From the NCBI GenBank assembly GCA_037176705.1, contig CM073895.1, forward strand, positions 6,968,551 through 7,032,550: a stretch of DNA of 64,000 bases, in the 5' to 3' direction. The notes under the pieces were generated by a model that saw only the letters and a list, made by a program, of their open reading frames with translations, made no database searches and was not told the origin of the DNA. Shown piece after piece: positions 63,301 through 64,000 of this stretch. A program made the position numbers and the translations under genes. The stretch's first letter is position 1. Every line of letters begins with the position of its first letter. The DNA is from Molossus alvarezi (lineage: Eukaryota > Chordata > Mammalia > Chiroptera > Molossidae).

Positions 63301-63779
63301 ACTGATTTCTAGCGTAGAATCTGAAATAACATATCAAGTCATAATCTGGTCTAGTGTTCCTGTGTCGCCCTCAGCCCTGCAGACATTAGCTAATACCAGC
63401 CTATTGGGACTGCTCTTTAGGGAATACTTAAATCGAAACATTGGTGCCCTCATTGTCTCTTCTTATACTAGAAGAAATAAGTATTGGGTACAAACTAAAC
63501 TCAGTCTGCCCAAATCCAGTTATTCTCACTGTATTGAGATTTTTGACTTTTCAAAGAGGTGAAGCAGGTGACTTATGTTTGATAATAGAGGCAAACACAA
63601 TGGGGCAGGCTGCAATTAAACACCTAACAAGAACTGCAGAGAACACCCAAACCACCTCCACAGGTAAGACATGGACATGCGGAGCTGCTAGGAGGGTTGG
63701 GTGTTGAAGAACTTACCTTAGCAGGACATAAAACTGGAGAGCCAGAGTGGTGATCCCAAACAAGAACACTGTCACTTGG
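60278..63779 (-). CDS. Unrecognised multi-pass membrane protein gene, 3' part (five exons), antisense in NMNAT1 intron 1
   Basis: Five minus-strand exons (63779-63717, 62714-62635, 61787-61657, 60882-60816, 60354-60278) are flanked by good AG/GT sites and join in perfectly matching phases (2, 1, 0, 1). They give ~138 residues with no stop before TGA at 60280-60278. Four hydrophobic segments are visible: VTVFLFGITTLALQFYVLL, LLNNLVGNIIFTFFSIGFTV, MFSVFGVGSFGEGICTMMLT and ELYYLSVLLSVSSLVST continuing as VLFSGLGLLWLASVT. The short tail ends CASPDAKPTV. The start and any earlier exons lie beyond 64000. A multi-pass membrane protein is an inference from hydrophobicity. I do not recognise the family. 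An intact but dead gene cannot be excluded. Confidence 0.75.
60415..60636 (-). mobile_element. Ves SINE (short-tail) in intron of the antisense gene
   Basis: Duplication agaagggtggct at 60403-60414 and 60637-60648. Confidence 0.93.
60816..60882 (-). CDS. Membrane-protein gene, exon d
   Basis: A 67-bp exon, acceptor tctctcccaactatag, donor gtaagc. It encodes EKTTPELYYLSVLLSV and SSLVST. Phase 0 in, phase 1 out; only this frame is open and it is the one that fits both neighbours. Confidence 0.78.
61310..61560 (-). mobile_element. Ves SINE with (TTA)n tail
   Basis: Reverse Ves from tttttaatcctcactcgata to aaccaaactggccagggcc. Flanks agaaattca(a/g)tattta. The tail has become (TTA)n (61284-61308). 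Confidence 0.92.
61588..61650 (+). mobile_element. Ves 3'-end remnant
   Basis: Only aacaaaaaatgggaaaatgt cctcgggtgagga and an A-rich tail remain. It lies a few bases past the donor of exon c of the antisense gene. Confidence 0.8.
61657..61787 (-). CDS. Membrane-protein gene, exon c
   Basis: A 131-bp exon, acceptor gctgtccttttag, donor gtatgt. It encodes FTVLLTHMEPVPQALKR, then MFSVFGVGSFGEGICTMMLT and VLATNC. Phase 1 in, phase 0 out. A 5'-truncated Ves tail sits immediately past the donor in the intron. Confidence 0.78.
61850..62069 (+). mobile_element. Ves-related SINE
   Basis: Duplication agaaatat(g/a)ttcctg at 61835-61849 and 62070-62084. Confidence 0.93.
62184..62433 (-). mobile_element. 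Ves SINE, full length
   Basis: Reverse Ves with an 18-bp T-run (A-tail) at its left and caaaccggccaaggca at its right. Confidence 0.92.
62467..62510 (-). mobile_element. Head-only 44-bp Ves insertion
   Basis: Only the 5' head (reverse, ggtgcacgggacaatgccca to gccacaccagccaggg). Flanked by a clear duplication cttcacctg(a/g)atttt at about 62452-62466 and 62511-62525. No A-tail. Confidence 0.85.
62635..62714 (-). CDS. Membrane-protein gene, exon b
   Basis: An 80-bp exon, acceptor gattttttag, donor gtaagt. It completes an arginine codon from exon a, then encodes PSSSRYCSQPLLNNLVG and NIIFTFFSI: a loop followed by the start of a second helix. It leaves in phase 1. Confidence 0.75.
63717..63779 (-). 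CDS. Membrane-protein gene, exon a
   Basis: A 63-bp phase 2/2 exon between acceptor tgtgtcccatgcag and donor gtaagt. It encodes QVTVFLFGITTLALQFYVLL, one predicted transmembrane helix. Confidence 0.7.
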
Positions 63780-64000
63780 CTGCATGGGACACAGTGAGTT
63801 ACATTTTGCATTACTGTTTATCGATGGAATGGCTTCAAGAAACCAAAGTCAGGTTCTGTTTCAGGATAAGGTAACATTAAACCACAGAGATAAAGTTTTA
63901 AACATAGCAAAGATGAATTGAGATCCATCCCATTAGAGCTAAATTATGTCTAAGAATATTCCAATAAGAATATTAAAAGTAGCTACTGTTTATTCAGCTT

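Larger units (their letters stand above)
56915..64000 (+). other. NMNAT1: NMNAT1 intron 1 (inferred, partial)
   Basis: From the donor at 56915 to the window end no NMNAT1 coding exon appears. The region holds the antisense membrane-protein gene, a dozen Ves SINEs and unique AT-rich sequence (59.0-59.3, 59.8-60.2, 62.7-63.7 kb). Confidence 0.5.

Overview
This is a eukaryotic (mammalian) window, almost certainly from a vespertilionoid-type bat. The main evidence is a very dense population of Ves-type tRNA-derived SINEs (about 50 copies or fragments, many with exact target-site duplications). Also present are a short hAT element resembling SPIN (Space Invaders), mammalian MIR/L2/MER20/L1 relics and a HAL1 (half-L1) element. 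There are no bacterial operons, CRISPR arrays or phage genes. Nearly all open frames are chance frames, SINE-derived frames or CpG-island frames.

The firm gene is LZIC on the minus strand (coding 51,894 down to 46,524). Six coding exons were reconstructed with exact splice sites and give a complete 190-residue protein. Its head-to-head partner on the plus strand should be NMNAT1, of which only a candidate non-coding first exon (donor at 56,915) and about 7 kb of intron 1 are present. The CpG island at 28.7-29.6 kb carries a minus-strand splice donor after a CTG-rich leader. By conserved synteny (CTNNBIP1 - LZIC - NMNAT1 in mammals) this is read as the CTNNBIP1 promoter and first exon, so 1-29 kb is mostly CTNNBIP1 intron. 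A second untranslated exon is proposed at 1,704-1,787. No CTNNBIP1 coding exon was found.

Two unexpected coding candidates were found. (1) Inside NMNAT1 intron 1 and antisense to it, five minus-strand exons (63,779 to 60,278) with matching phases and good splice sites encode the last ~138 residues of a multi-pass membrane protein that I do not recognise. (2) The LZIC 5' leader holds a two-exon, 54-codon upstream frame ending in a single transmembrane helix. It stops 50 nt before the LZIC start codon, as in a bicistronic mRNA.

Layout: 1-28.9 kb CTNNBIP1 intron with nested repeats (MER20/DNA element/two solo LTRs at 6.2-7.7 kb; a SPIN-like element inside a Ves at 12.3 kb; MIR/Ves/HAL1/Ves at 17.4-19.7 kb). 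28.7-29.6 kb CTNNBIP1 CpG island with tandem CCAAT/GC-box modules. 29.7-46.5 kb intergenic, repeat-rich. 46.5-56.8 kb LZIC. 56.7-56.9 kb shared bidirectional promoter. 56.9-64 kb NMNAT1 intron 1 with the antisense membrane-protein gene.
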